Of a stretch of DNA of 64,000 bases, positions 8,133 through 17,705 are shown one piece after another. The stretch is from Terrilactibacillus laevilacticus. Lineage in GTDB: Bacteria; Bacillota; Bacilli; Bacillales; Sporolactobacillaceae. The DNA is taken from NCBI RefSeq assembly GCF_006517395.1, contig NZ_VDCY01000007.1:1-64000 (forward strand). Reading direction: 5' to 3'. The notes below the pieces were generated by a model. The model did no database searches. It was not told where the DNA came from and was given only the letters and a program-made list of their open reading frames with translations. Both the position numbers and the translations under genes were made by a program. Positions within the stretch are counted from its first letter, which is position 1, and each line of letters begins with the position of its first letter.

Positions 8133-8158
8133 ATTCCCAATCTTAGATACTAGTAAAC
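8133..8158 (-). promoter_or_regulatory. Sigma-B autoregulatory promoter before rsbV
   Basis: On the minus strand GTTTAC, 14 bases, GGGAAT: a close match to the sigma-B consensus (GTTTAA, 12-15 bases, GGGWAT). It sits in the rsbU-rsbV gap, exactly where the B. subtilis sigma-B promoter lies. Transcription would start about 30 nt before the rsbV ATG. Confidence 0.85.
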
Positions 8159-9157
8159 TTAAAACTTTAAAACAATTAAGGTAAAATCATCTCGTAAAAC
8201 AAAGTCTTGTAACATTTCGAGATTATAATATACTTGATCAACAATTCTTTGAGCAGGAGAATGCATTTCAGAACGAATAATATCGGCGATTTCACCTCGT
8301 TCAAGAAATCCTTTTTCTGTACGGCATTCTGTTACTCCATCGGATAGTAAAATAATCATGTCCCCTGGTTCTATATCTAACCGATACTCAGTATAATTGG
8401 AATGCCTTCTTAAACCAAGAACAGACCCTTTTGCCACTAATTCTTCAAATCGGTCATATTTGTGATTATAGAAGAAACCCGGTTCATGACCCGCTGATGC
8501 AAAAGAAAAAATGTTTTCATCGGCATGATAGACGCCATAGAACATGGTTATAAACATGCTAGGATCAATATTTTGTTCAACGACATGATTTAAACTAGAT
8601 AAAACATCTCCAGGTTGCTTGCGATAGTCAGGCAAACTGTCCATAGCATATTTAATCATAGACATACACATCGCTGCTGGTATACCTTTACCTACTACAT
8701 CAGCAATGGCTACACTTATTGAATGATCATCTTGTACAAAGTGATAATAATCGCCGCTCATTTTTTTAGCTGGTTTAGAAATAACGCCTATATCTACGCC
8801 ATGTCCGGATGGAATTTCACCTTCTACCAGTGATTTTTGAATATTTGCGGCAATATCAATTTCTGCATCTAATTGTTCTTGCCTTGTTCTTAAACTTTGA
8901 TGTTCACGATAAGCAAAACCATAGCCAATCATCACTTCAAGTAAAAATTCTAAAGAATCCATCACTTTTTGATCAACATGAGGGATTATACGTTTAACGA
9001 CCTCGATGTGCATGCTCACAACATCTTCTGGAGAGACATGTTGTTCAAGCATTTTCCTGCTAAATTTTTGACCTTTATAAAGTGCTCTTTCATCTCTTTG
9101 TTCAATATATTGTGCAAGCATTCTTTCATATTGACTCAGTTTAATAGTATAATCCAT
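8159..9157 (-). CDS. rsbU: RsbU, RsbT-activated phosphatase of RsbV
   Basis: Protein of 332 residues with an N-terminal helical RsbT-binding domain (about 1-85) and a C-terminal PP2C/SpoIIE phosphatase domain. Visible metal-site motifs are SGDYYHF, VADVVGKGIPAAM, LLSDGVTECR and RDDFTLIVLKF at the end. RsbU activates the pathway by removing phosphate from RsbV once RsbT, released from the stressosome, binds it. GAGGGG lies about 13 bases before the ATG, somewhat far. Confidence 0.95.
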   Translation of the reverse strand: MDYTIKLSQYERMLAQYIEQRDERALYKGQKFSRKMLEQHVSPEDVVSMHIEVVKRIIPHVDQKVMDSLEFLLEVMIGYGFAYREHQSLRTRQEQLDAEIDIAANIQKSLVEGEIPSGHGVDIGVISKPAKKMSGDYYHFVQDDHSISVAIADVVGKGIPAAMCMSMIKYAMDSLPDYRKQPGDVLSSLNHVVEQNIDPSMFITMFYGVYHADENIFSFASAGHEPGFFYNHKYDRFEELVAKGSVLGLRRHSNYTEYRLDIEPGDMIILLSDGVTECRTEKGFLERGEIADIIRSEMHSPAQRIVDQVYYNLEMLQDFVLRDDFTLIVLKF

Positions 9158-9181
9158 ATTGCATTCGTGTCCCCTCTCTCA

Positions 9182-9583
9182 TTACCGAAGCCACTTAATT
9201 GCTACAATATTTGTCCCCTTTTCCAAAGTTGAATCAATTTTAAATATATCCATTAATCTCTTTACGCCAGGAAGGCCTGCTCCAAGTCCACCAGATGTTG
9301 TATAACCATCCTGCATAACTAATCGTATATCTTTTATTCCAGGTCCCTTATCTCTAGATGTTATTTTTAACCCTTTTTTCCCTAGATTAACAATGGGTTC
9401 TATGGTAATTTCACCATTATTTGCATATAAATAAATATTTCTTGCTAATTCGGATATCGCTGTTGTTATTCTAGCTTGATCAACATGACCAAACCCCATT
9501 TCTCTTGAAATTTGGCGCCCAAGTTGTCTTGCTTGTACAATATCCCACTCGTTATTAATGGGTACAGAGGAACGAGTCTCCAT
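9182..9583 (-). CDS. rsbT: RsbT, stressosome switch kinase
   Basis: Small GHKL kinase of 133 residues with ISELARNIYLYANNG (N box), SRDKGPGIKD (G1) and GGLGAGLPGVKRLMD (G2). It phosphorylates RsbR and RsbS in the stressosome, then leaves to activate RsbU. An in-frame ATG at 9589 directly abuts GGGGGG, so the ATG at 9583, six bases downstream, is the better start. The gene begins almost at the rsbS stop codon. Confidence 0.95.
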   Translation of the reverse strand: METRSSVPINNEWDIVQARQLGRQISREMGFGHVDQARITTAISELARNIYLYANNGEITIEPIVNLGKKGLKITSRDKGPGIKDIRLVMQDGYTTSGGLGAGLPGVKRLMDIFKIDSTLEKGTNIVAIKWLR

Positions 9584-9585
9584 GA

Positions 9586-9942
9586 TCATCCCCCCAAATC
9601 CTGTTTCAATTTGGCTAATCCTTTTTCCAAATCTAACGCAGTAGAGATATTATTTAATCTGATTCCGAGGTCTGTTAAAATGATAGCGACGGCAGGACGA
9701 ATTCCTGTAAGAACGACTTTTGCTCCTAAAAGATCTGACATTTTAACAACATCGCCTAAAATTTTAGCAATATAGGAATCAATAATATCAACGGTTGATA
9801 AATCAATGACAACCCCCTTTGCCCCTGTCTCATGAATTTTTTCAAGTAAATCTTCTTGAAATTGGATAGCTGTATGATCATCTAGTTCGATTTGAATTGA
9901 AATCAAGAGATAATCTCCGAGCTTCAGAATAGGTATTCTCAC
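9586..9942 (-). CDS. rsbS: RsbS, stressosome scaffold
   Basis: Single STAS-domain protein of 118 residues. The phosphorylation site is the serine in [12 protein letters not shown], near residue 59. With RsbR paralogues it forms the stressosome core that sequesters RsbT. It starts with GTG overlapping the rsbR stop as GTGA. Confidence 0.95.
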   Translation of the reverse strand: MRIPILKLGDYLLISIQIELDDHTAIQFQEDLLEKIHETGAKGVVIDLSTVDIIDSYIAKILGDVVKMSDLLGAKVVLTGIRPAVAIILTDLGIRLNNISTALDLEKGLAKLKQDLGG

Positions 9943-10772
9943 TGTTTGCCATTCCCTTCCGTGATTGTGATTACCTTTCTTTCAGTTATTTTCAGAGCTT
10001 CCTCTATTCCTCTTTGCAAAGAACTCTTTGTAGGAAACTGATCAAGCTCAATACCAAGATTTACGATGGTTTGAGCAATCTCTGGCCGTATTCCCACCAA
10101 AATACACTTCGATCCTACGAGCCGGACGGCTTCAGATGCTTGGATGATATGATGAGCGACCATGGTATCCACAACCGGGACACCTGTTATATCGATAAGA
10201 ACAACTTCAGCATGGTGATCTATAACGCCTTGCAATAAGTTTTCCATAATTAATTTAGCTCGTTCTGTATCTATTGTGCCAACTAGCGGCATCACTGATA
10301 TACGATCCAAAATGGGTATAAGTGGAGCTGATAACTCGAGTAATTCAGATTTCTGGATTGAAATCGTTCTTTCCCAAGTTTCTGTCGTATCTTTGATTAA
10401 TTGATTGAAAATCGGTTCAACAACTCTATCTGTGTGTTCATATAACTCTAATAAATTTTCAGGATCTTTTTCACTACGCTTAATAACTTCCATAACAACA
10501 CGTCTAAATACTTGGAGTCCAATCGATAAATAATTAATTGGTACCTCCAATTTCATAATTTTTTTGATAAAATCACGAACATCATCTGTATTTTCTATAT
10601 TCAATAAATAGGTATAGATGACGTCTACAAAATTATCATTCGCATTACTCAAGTTTTGATTAGGTGCTCGATAATTTGGAAACTCTGGAAGCTCCTCAGC
10701 CATTTTTCTCATCCATGCTTCATTTATCTCTTTCCTCTTATCCTTTATATACTTAATCACAACTTTTGGCAT
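9939..10772 (-). CDS. rsbRA: RsbR, stressosome sensor subunit
   Basis: Protein of 277 residues with an N-terminal non-heme globin-like domain (about 1-130), a linker helix and a C-terminal STAS domain (about 155-265). The two threonines expected to be phosphorylated by RsbT lie near [12 protein letters not shown] and in the [14 protein letters not shown] region. It heads the rsb operon, and a terminator at 10967-11023 separates it from ndoA. The promoter should therefore lie in 10773-10966, where I see no clear consensus. Confidence 0.94.
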   Translation of the reverse strand: MPKVVIKYIKDKRKEINEAWMRKMAEELPEFPNYRAPNQNLSNANDNFVDVIYTYLLNIENTDDVRDFIKKIMKLEVPINYLSIGLQVFRRVVMEVIKRSEKDPENLLELYEHTDRVVEPIFNQLIKDTTETWERTISIQKSELLELSAPLIPILDRISVMPLVGTIDTERAKLIMENLLQGVIDHHAEVVLIDITGVPVVDTMVAHHIIQASEAVRLVGSKCILVGIRPEIAQTIVNLGIELDQFPTKSSLQRGIEEALKITERKVITITEGNGKQ

Positions 10773-10966
10773 TCAATCTCCCAACCTTCTCGTCAGTTTC
10801 GAATTCTTATCATTTATTATTTCATGCCTTTTCTATTTAATCAATGAATATGGTAGTTGTATCGACAAAACGTAATGGACTGTAACATTTTAATTACATT
10901 ACGAATAAAAAAATATTAATTTTAATAGACTAGAGCGGCAATCTTTAACAAAAGAGCCAAAACAAA

Positions 10967-11023
10967 AAAACATCTTCTGTAGATGGCTAGCGTTTGCTCG
11001 CACGATCAAATAGAAGATGTTTT
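10967..11023 (-). terminator. Terminator after ndoA
   Basis: AAACATCTTCT pairs with AGAAGATGTTT around an inner TGCGAGCAAACGC hairpin, followed on the minus strand by T-rich sequence. It divides the alr-ndoA unit from the rsb operon. Confidence 0.8.
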
Positions 11024-11086
11024 ATATTTTGGAGGTGGTTAATAAAAGTATTCCATACACAAAAAAACTAACTATATCGTTTTTAT

Positions 11087-11437
11087 TTAAAAATCGACCA
11101 AACTCAAACTTATCTGTATAGCCTCATTTACACGCATCATCATATCCTCATCAAGGTGAGTAATTTTATCGGTCAGCCTCTGCTTATCGATGGTTCTTAT
11201 TTGCTCCAATAGAATAACTGAATCACGATCGAAACCGTATTTTTTTGCGTCGATTTCAACATGTGTGGGTAACTTGGCCTTTTGGATTTGTGCGGTTATG
11301 GCAGCAATAACTACTGTTGGGCTAAAACGATTGCCAATGTCATTTTGGATGATTAATACCGGCCGAACACCACCTTGTTCCGAACCAACGACCGGAGAAA
11401 GATCGGCAAAGTAAACATCGCCGCGTTTTACAATCAC
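11087..11437 (-). CDS. ndoA: EndoA (MazF-type) endoribonuclease toxin
   Basis: PemK/MazF toxin of 116 residues starting (M)[14 protein letters not shown] and containing [16 protein letters not shown], near-identical to B. subtilis NdoA, which cuts single-stranded RNA at UACAU. GTG at 11437 is taken as the start because it gives exactly the B. subtilis length and lies six bases after GGGGTG. A TTG at 11440 is possible but too close to it. It follows the antitoxin gene directly. Confidence 0.96.
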   Translation of the reverse strand: MIVKRGDVYFADLSPVVGSEQGGVRPVLIIQNDIGNRFSPTVVIAAITAQIQKAKLPTHVEIDAKKYGFDRDSVILLEQIRTIDKQRLTDKITHLDEDMMMRVNEAIQISLSLVDF

Positions 11438-11440
11438 CAA

Positions 11441-11719
11441 CTACACCCCACTAACTAGGCGCTCTAAAGTAGTTTCTGCCTCCTCTTCAGCTAAAAAAGA
11501 TTCAGAAGCAATGTTCAGATTAATTTTTGCCATTTCCATGTAGCCTTGACGCATCGCTTCACGTATTTGCCTTTTATTTCGTTCCCGCAAATACATTCTA
11601 ATTGCACGATGCAAAAATTCACTCCGATTCACATTATCTTGCTCTGCAACCCCGTCTATTTCAGTTACTAAATGTTTGGGTAAGTTTACTTTAATCTCTT
11701 TTGAATTCGACTCTGACAT
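11441..11719 (-). CDS. ndoAI: EndoAI antitoxin (ribbon-helix-helix)
   Basis: Antitoxin of 92 residues. The ribbon-helix-helix DNA-binding half is N-terminal (KEIKVNLPKHLVTEID and RSEFLHRAIRMYL). The acidic C-terminal tail (SFLAEEEAETTLERL) would block the toxin. The frame extends to 11737, but that upstream part encodes the ribosome binding site (GGAGGTG) for the ATG at 11719. The TA pair lies between alr and rsbR as in B. subtilis. Confidence 0.94.
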   Translation of the reverse strand: MSESNSKEIKVNLPKHLVTEIDGVAEQDNVNRSEFLHRAIRMYLRERNKRQIREAMRQGYMEMAKINLNIASESFLAEEEAETTLERLVSGV

Positions 11720-11823
11720 TGGGTACACCTCCAACACTTCATTACGAACTATCTTATTCTAAAAATTATCATATCATGCCAAAACGTCGTTTGCAAAGAC
11801 AATTTATTTTTAAAAATGTCCTG

Positions 11824-13023
11824 TTATTCTTTTGACTCCGAATAAAGAACTTTCTTTTGAATGAGTGGATTATATACCTTCGTTTGTTTTCCATGTCTCA
11901 AGTATATCCTTGGAACGCGATAACTAATCATACAAACCACTTCATAATTAATCGTCTGAAGAAGATTCGCAATATCATCTACTGAAATAGTTTTATCACC
12001 CATCTCACCGATAAGTGTCACGCACTCGCCAATTGGCCATTTTTTCGGTAGCTTACACATCAGCTGATCCATACAAACCCGACCTACAATTTCACAAATC
12101 TCACCATCAATAAGTACAGAGCCACGATTAGATAAAGACCTTGACCATCCATCTGCATAACCTATAGGTATTGTCCCTATCCATTCTTTTCCTTTTGTAT
12201 GATAGGTTTGTCCGTAGCTTATGCCAGTTCCTTGTTCAACTTGTTTCACATTTGTAAGACGACTATACAATCTGAAGGCTGGTTTTAAGGGAAAAGGTAA
12301 GTGATCTCTCATATAAGGTGATGGAGCCATTCCATACATCGCAACACCAAACCGAACTAAGTTAAACAATTTGTGTGTTGGATACTTTAATGTTGCGGCA
12401 CTATTTCCACAGTGAATAATATTAGGGTCCACACCTTGTTTGCGCATTCGACTGACCATGTCGTTAAAACGGTGAAATTGTTGATCAAAATATGATTCAT
12501 CTTTTTCATCTGCCGTCGCAAAATGAGTAAAGGCGCCTTCAACAACGAGACGCGAATCTCCCTTTACACTGTCCAATAGATCTACAAGTTCCTCATCACT
12601 TCGTACACCGATTCTTCCCATTCCTGTGTCACATTTAACATGTAAAAATACAGGGGAGGGATCATGATAATAGGTTAATGCTTCTTCTACCCATTCCTTT
12701 TGATAGACCGTGAGCGAGATATGATACTTACTAGCGATGCTAATATCTTTAGGACGGATGGAGCTCAAAATGAGGATAGGTGCTTTAATACCAGCTTCAC
12801 GTAATTGAATCGCTTCATCCAATAGAGCAACACTCAGCCACTCCGCACCAGAAGCGAGTGCAATTTTGGCAACTTCAACAGCACCATGGCCATAGGCATT
12901 AGCTTTAACCACACCCATTAAAGACATATCTTCTGGTAGGTGTTCTTTCATTTTGCTTACATTATGTTCAATGGCATCAAGATCAATGGTCGCCCACGTG
13001 TCTCTATAAAAAGATTCTTCCAT
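11824..13023 (-). CDS. alr: Alanine racemase
   Basis: Fold-type III PLP enzyme of 399 residues converting L- to D-alanine for peptidoglycan. The PLP lysine is in MGVVKANAYGHG, near residue 40; the second catalytic base, tyrosine, is in GISYGQTY, near residue 265; CMDQL lies in the C-terminal beta domain. The frame is open to 13089. The ATG at 13023 is preferred because it gives the family-typical N-terminus (MEESFYRDTWATIDLDAI) and follows GAAGG at about ten bases. Confidence 0.95.
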   Translation of the reverse strand: MEESFYRDTWATIDLDAIEHNVSKMKEHLPEDMSLMGVVKANAYGHGAVEVAKIALASGAEWLSVALLDEAIQLREAGIKAPILILSSIRPKDISIASKYHISLTVYQKEWVEEALTYYHDPSPVFLHVKCDTGMGRIGVRSDEELVDLLDSVKGDSRLVVEGAFTHFATADEKDESYFDQQFHRFNDMVSRMRKQGVDPNIIHCGNSAATLKYPTHKLFNLVRFGVAMYGMAPSPYMRDHLPFPLKPAFRLYSRLTNVKQVEQGTGISYGQTYHTKGKEWIGTIPIGYADGWSRSLSNRGSVLIDGEICEIVGRVCMDQLMCKLPKKWPIGECVTLIGEMGDKTISVDDIANLLQTINYEVVCMISYRVPRIYLRHGKQTKVYNPLIQKKVLYSESKE

Positions 13024-13268
13024 GATAGTTTTACCTTCTTTATAACATAAATTCATATTTAAAGCTCTATAAGAGGTTTCCTTAGACATTTTAACAGTAA
13101 GTCCTACCTAGGACATGCTTTTACTTTCGAACATGATAAATAGCTATAATTAATTAAACCACTTTTAGTTGAAAAGAAAAAGAGGAAATCTTGATAATTC
13201 ATTCATTTTCTCATTATTTCACATTACTGTGCATGTGTGCACGAAAATGAAACTTTCTTCAGTGAGGG

Positions 13269-13290
13269 TTTTCTAGCCGTTAAGGCGGGG
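13269..13290 (+). repeat. Fragment of the CCCCCACCT palindromic repeat
   Basis: CTAGCCGTTAAGGCGGGG matches one end of the longer repeats at 57643 and 62633. Only the end is present. Confidence 0.5.
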
Positions 13291-13309
13291 TAAAAATATA
13301 GGATCATAT

Positions 13310-13335
13310 AAAAAGCCCGCACACTGGCGAGCTTA
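13310..13335 (-). terminator. Terminator after the LolA-like lipoprotein gene
   Basis: AAGCTCGC-CAGTGT-GCGGGCTT followed by TTT on the minus strand, 20 nt after the ydcC stop. Confidence 0.8.
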
Positions 13336-13354
13336 AATTAGATTTCACTTTATC

Positions 13355-14371
13355 TTATTTTTCGACCTTCCCTGCAACTGACCTTGCGACATCTTGCATT
13401 TCTTGATCGGTTAGTTTATCCGAAACAAGATAATAATCTGTTCCCCCGTGTGACCATGTGAGTGAGTTTTCACCGAGTGTCGCTACACCCGAACCCATAT
13501 TTACAGGTTCCCCTGAAACTTGTACTGGACTACTGGTTGACATAACCTGGCTTTGCGATTCTATCAACGTATACGGCTTTTTACCCGAATAGCGAAGAAT
13601 AAATTTCTTTGATCCGCCAGTTGTTACGGATTTCATTTCTTTCATTTTTGTCCCTTCTAATTTTATCGTTGGATAGGCCACTTCAAAACTTGTTGAAGAG
13701 GTAACCTTACCGGAAGTTGATTGACTTTTTTCCAAACTGGATGTTGTCATGTTTTCCTTTACATTAAAATCAGAAGTTGATAATTTTGGATCTACCTGGA
13801 AGTTCTTAAATGTTACATCAACAACAACATTCATATCTTTATCCATGACCTTTACAGATGTTGGTGTTAAATCCTTTTTCAACGTGATTTGTTGATTAGC
13901 GAGTTCTTTTGTTTGGTAGCTTGTTTTGGTTTTGAAAATATACTGGTTATTCTTTGATGTAAAGGTTGAATCGGCATCGTTCATAATGTCATTCGCTAAT
14001 GATTGAAAGAGATAGGCTTGGCTACGATTATTAGGCCAATTGCTATCAAATTTATAAGTTTTATTTAATTGAGGTGTTAATACATAGACGCCTTCTTTGT
14101 TACGAAGGATCATTTGGGTATTTTGTTTCTTCATATCTGATAACACAACACGATAATATGACGGTTTTTTAAACCAAATCTCTGCTTGGTAGGTTTGATT
14201 TTTCTTACCTTGTTTAAACGTTAGCAAGGCATTTGTTTTATAGCCTTCCATCTTATCTAATTTATTTCCCAGATCAGCTACGACATCCTTTTGTGATTTT
14301 GTACCACAACCAGCCAAGACAAACAAGAGCATGATACTAACTAAAAAGATACCTACGATTCTTTTTCTCAC
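13355..14371 (-). CDS. ydcC: LolA-like outer-surface lipoprotein (YdcC)
   Basis: Lipoprotein with an N-terminal signal (VRKRIVGIFLVSIML) and a lipobox ending in LAGC. The mature part has the beta-rich LolA/LolB-like fold signature (EIWFKKPSYYRVVL, MILRNKEGVYVL). It probably sits on the outer face of the membrane; its function in Gram-positives is unknown. GTG at 14371 is chosen as the start because AAAGGGG precedes it by ten bases, whereas the upstream ATG at 14395 has no ribosome binding site. It lies between the Nnr gene and alr as in B. subtilis. Confidence 0.9.
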   Translation of the reverse strand: MRKRIVGIFLVSIMLLFVLAGCGTKSQKDVVADLGNKLDKMEGYKTNALLTFKQGKKNQTYQAEIWFKKPSYYRVVLSDMKKQNTQMILRNKEGVYVLTPQLNKTYKFDSNWPNNRSQAYLFQSLANDIMNDADSTFTSKNNQYIFKTKTSYQTKELANQQITLKKDLTPTSVKVMDKDMNVVVDVTFKNFQVDPKLSTSDFNVKENMTTSSLEKSQSTSGKVTSSTSFEVAYPTIKLEGTKMKEMKSVTTGGSKKFILRYSGKKPYTLIESQSQVMSTSSPVQVSGEPVNMGSGVATLGENSLTWSHGGTDYYLVSDKLTDQEMQDVARSVAGKVEK

Positions 14372-14421
14372 TCTTATCCAACCCCTTTGTCTCATATCGG
14401 TGACAAAGGAGGGATTCTATG

Positions 14422-15930
14422 CTAACACATCGTATCAAGATATAAATCATGCAAGACAGTTGGTATTGTCAGACTCAAATCACTTGCCAGCACATCTAAT
14501 AATGAATGGTTCGTTTTCACAAGTTGATCAGCTGCAGCGCCATGTACATAAACAGCGTTGCTTATCGCATTTAATGGATTTTCATGTTGTAATAAGAAGG
14601 CAAAGATGATACCTGTCAAAACATCTCCGGATCCTCCCTTAGCTAAGGCTGGATTACCCGAAACATTAACTACTTGTTCTCCTGAGGGTGAAGTAATAAT
14701 AGTGTTTCTTCCCTTTAGAACAAGATATACCCCATGTTCTTTTGCAAAGGTCTCTGAAATGCCAAAGCGGTCATTCTCGACTTCTTTTATTGATTTACCG
14801 GTTAATGTTGCCATTTCACCTGGATGAGGCGTTAAAACAACTGGTGCTTGATGTGTTTTTAATGTTGATAAATGATTGGTTAAATGATAAAGACCGTCTG
14901 CATCTATCACAAGGGGGATATCTTTCTCACCCAAAACTTGAGCTAACAAGGCATCTCCATCTTCACTTCTTCCTAAACCTGGCCCAATTGCCATCCCTTT
15001 ATACTTTGAGAAATCAGTTGACTCTCTTGATTCAAAAAGGACCTCAGGCAATCTGGAGCATACAGTTTGCTTTGCTTTATCGGCTATGCTTAACCATAAT
15101 AGACCGATCCCAGAACGAAGAGCTGATGTTGCAGATAGGATAGCCGCGCCTGGCATATCTTGAGAGCCTGCGATCAGGAGTCCCTTACCATGAGTTCCTT
15201 TATGTGAAAAAGGATCTCTTACAGGTAATGTATGTTTGACATCTTGCTTTGTCCATACTTGCCTTCTTAAACCTTGATGGGAAATGGCCTTCTTAGGAAT
15301 TCCAATTTGAATCACATCTGTTTCTCCAAAGAACGTAGCAGCAGGCTGGGTATACATACATAGCTTCGGATATTGGAGTGTATAGGTTTGTTTAGCATAT
15401 ACCGCTTCATGTGAGAACGATTCCCCATTCGCAATAACACCACTAGGCAAATCGATGGACACCACGTGCGCATCTGCTTTATTAATTAAATGGATAGCGT
15501 CTAGATAAGCTGGTCGTGGCTGACCTTTGATTCCAGTTCCTAGCATCGCATCAATGATAACCGTGTAGTTTGATAGCTGGTCCTCAAAATGATGAGACTT
15601 ACGACATATCCCCTTAATTTTCCCGCCTGAATTTAAGAATACATTCATGTGATAGGCTGCATCACCTTTTATTAAGTGTTGATCTTCAACTAACCAAACA
15701 TCCGTAGCAAAATTATGATTCTGCAGATATCTCGCTACAACAAAACCATCACCACCATTGTTTCCTTTTCCAATAATCACAGCAATTTGATCTTCTGCTT
15801 TTAATTTGGATATAAGGTGATGGAATATCCCTTGTCCGGCATTTTCCATCAAGACCTTACCCTCAAGCCCAATGACATCCATAGTATAACGGTCAATTGC
15901 TTGCATTTCTTCTTGCGATACGATGTGCAC
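14422..15930 (-). CDS. nnr: Bifunctional NAD(P)HX epimerase/dehydratase
   Basis: Two-domain repair enzyme of 502 residues. The N-terminal YjeF_N epimerase domain (about 1-210) shows VLMENAGQG, GKGNNGGDGFVVARYL and DAMLGTGIKG. The C-terminal ribokinase-like dehydratase domain (about 225-495) shows TPHPGEMATLTG and AKGGSGDVLTGI. It restores NADH and NADPH from their damaged hydrates, using ADP or ATP. The start is GTG with AGGAGGG seven bases before. It lies downstream of acpS, a common pairing in Firmicutes. Confidence 0.95.
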   Translation of the reverse strand: MHIVSQEEMQAIDRYTMDVIGLEGKVLMENAGQGIFHHLISKLKAEDQIAVIIGKGNNGGDGFVVARYLQNHNFATDVWLVEDQHLIKGDAAYHMNVFLNSGGKIKGICRKSHHFEDQLSNYTVIIDAMLGTGIKGQPRPAYLDAIHLINKADAHVVSIDLPSGVIANGESFSHEAVYAKQTYTLQYPKLCMYTQPAATFFGETDVIQIGIPKKAISHQGLRRQVWTKQDVKHTLPVRDPFSHKGTHGKGLLIAGSQDMPGAAILSATSALRSGIGLLWLSIADKAKQTVCSRLPEVLFESRESTDFSKYKGMAIGPGLGRSEDGDALLAQVLGEKDIPLVIDADGLYHLTNHLSTLKTHQAPVVLTPHPGEMATLTGKSIKEVENDRFGISETFAKEHGVYLVLKGRNTIITSPSGEQVVNVSGNPALAKGGSGDVLTGIIFAFLLQHENPLNAISNAVYVHGAAADQLVKTNHSLLDVLASDLSLTIPTVLHDLYLDTMC

Positions 15931-16049
15931 TATAGTCCCTCCTAGCGCAATTTAAATATATGAGACAACTTATCCTATTATGACAAGCTTTCTTTTTGAA
16001 GTGCATTAGTTCAACTAGAAAAAGCTGAATAGGCTGTTCATTTTATCTA

Positions 16050-16406
16050 TTAAATTTGCTCAATAACAACGTAAGCAGCAGCATGTTCCTTAGTGTGAGT
16101 GATCGATACATGTGCTTTCTCATGATCTGTTTGAGGTTTTGAAAAAAAAGGTTGTCCCTGCTCATTATTAGAAACTTCCATTTGGTGAAAGGATAATTTC
16201 TTTCCAATTCCTGTCCCTCTTGCCTTAGAATAAGCCTCTTTTGCAGCAAAACGTCCTGCCAGATACTCTGCCTTGCGGTGAGTACTTAGCGTATAGTATC
16301 TTTCTCTTTCTTTACATGTTAAGATTTTTTCTATAAATTGATCATTACGTACTAAACGCTCAATACGAGAGAGTTCGATCATATCAATGCCAATTCCTAT
16401 AATCAT
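16050..16406 (-). CDS. acpS: Holo-[acyl-carrier-protein] synthase
   Basis: Phosphopantetheinyl transferase of 118 residues, normal length. Metal- and CoA-binding residues are in GIGIDMIELSRI, near residue 5, and FAAKEAYSKA, near residue 55. It loads the 4'-phosphopantetheine arm of CoA onto ACP for fatty acid synthesis. It heads the acpS-nnr-ydcC-alr string. Confidence 0.95.
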   Translation of the reverse strand: MIIGIGIDMIELSRIERLVRNDQFIEKILTCKERERYYTLSTHRKAEYLAGRFAAKEAYSKARGTGIGKKLSFHQMEVSNNEQGQPFFSKPQTDHEKAHVSITHTKEHAAAYVVIEQI

Positions 16407-16440
16407 GTTATACCCCTATTTCAAAAATTTAATGGTTGAA

Positions 16441-16537
16441 GAAGTTGTTCAAAAAGTCACCAAATGATAAGCTACGAATCTCGGCGCCCACTCATATCCT
16501 TCTTGCTTCTAAGTTTGTCACCTTTTTGAACACGCAC
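16441..16537 (+). mobile_element. MITE-like repeat, copy C (short form)
   Basis: Left end GTTGTTCAAAAAGTCACCAA and right end TTGTCACCTTTTTGAACACG with most of the centre missing. It lies between acpS and the rhomboid gene. No clear target duplication is seen. Confidence 0.75.
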
Positions 16538-16686
16538 TAAAATTTATCTTATCCTCTTTTTAGATTATACTAGATAGAAGAGCATGTCATGTTTAGTTTA
16601 TGTTTATCTTTACCCTTACATAATCTCAACCATAATAGGTCCTTGCAAATGCATAAACCATTTTATTTTTTAAGGAGGATAAATCT

Positions 16687-17310
16687 TTGTTTTTACGTAC
16701 CGAAAATTTTAAAACCTTTATTCGAAGGTACCCCATTGTCTCACTATTCTTATTCATCATGATACTCGTGTACTTGCTCGTCTTTTTTGATTTTTTTCTT
16801 AATCGATATATCGGCTTGAATACGGGATTGGGCGACCTTATTATTCGATTTGGGCTTGGTGTGAACGCATCTATTTCACAAGGAGATTGGTGGCTTCTTA
16901 TCACACCGATTTTCCTACATACGACATTTGGCCACATCTTGTTTAATGCTTTCTCATTGTATATTTTTGGTCCAGGACTGGAATATATTTTAGGAAAATG
17001 GAAGTTTGCTATTGCTTTTATCGGTTCAGGAGTCATCAGCAATATTGTTTCATACTTTATTGAAAGTCAAAATTTCGCTCATCTTGGTGCCAGCAGTGCC
17101 CTTTTCGGTTTATTTGGCTTGTATTTGTACTTGATCCTCTTTCGAAAAGAACTATTGTCTAGTCAAGATCGAACAATCATCATGATCATTATGATAATTA
17201 GTCTGATTTCGACTTTTATTTATCCAAATATTGATATATTAGGTCACTTATTTGGGTTCCTCGGCGGCTTAATTCTTGCTCCAATTGTATTTATCAAAAA
17301 GGCCCGTTAA
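16687..17310 (+). CDS. Rhomboid-family intramembrane serine protease
   Basis: Membrane protein of 207 residues with about six transmembrane segments. The catalytic serine is in LGASSALFG, near residue 140, and the partner histidine in ILGHLFGFLGG, near residue 188; a conserved HTTFGHILFN lies in the second helix. It should cleave membrane-spanning substrates. B. subtilis YdcA holds the same place next to acpS. The start is TTG with AAGGAGGATAAATC upstream. The gene is read away from acpS. Confidence 0.93.
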   Translation: MFLRTENFKTFIRRYPIVSLFLFIMILVYLLVFFDFFLNRYIGLNTGLGDLIIRFGLGVNASISQGDWWLLITPIFLHTTFGHILFNAFSLYIFGPGLEYILGKWKFAIAFIGSGVISNIVSYFIESQNFAHLGASSALFGLFGLYLYLILFRKELLSSQDRTIIMIIMIISLISTFIYPNIDILGHLFGFLGGLILAPIVFIKKAR

Positions 17311-17705
17311 ATTTGATGATCGGAAAATAGAGGTAATAATCGTGTCGGAAGAGAAACAACTTGTACCTATACAACGTTTATGTTTCTCTTCGGCATCTTT
17401 TCGAAAAAATAAATCATGATTTTTCTGAAGATTCTAATTAAATATTCGTGTATCGATAACAAAATGGTGATGATCATTCTCATTTTATCAATACTAAAAA
17501 GGTTAATTAGTAACAATAAGCTATCATTTTAATCGATCGTATTTTTATACTTATGGGATTTCGGTTTCATCCAACTTCTCTTCATGGTATGATCAATACA
17601 AGTAAAACGATAAAATGATATTGGATGTTGATTCCTTATTATATATGTGAGTGAGATTCATGTTTTAACCGATTAGCAAGTATCGGCATTAGAGGTGGTT
17701 TGACT
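17311..17705 (+). other. Intergenic gap with one hairpin
   Basis: GAAGAGAAACA (17348-17358) pairs with TGTTTCTCTTC (17381-17391), followed by a T-rich stretch, probably the rhomboid terminator. The remainder is AT-rich upstream sequence of the next regulator. A short hydrophobic frame near 17464 has no ribosome binding site. Confidence 0.55.

Noticed and set aside
14558-15143. Two long plus-strand frames inside the nnr gene
   Set aside because: They are antisense shadows of a well-recognised two-domain enzyme.
17464-17532. Short hydrophobic frame that might be a signal peptide for the HTH-TPR regulator
   Set aside because: No ribosome binding site, and the sequence is low-complexity AT-rich DNA.
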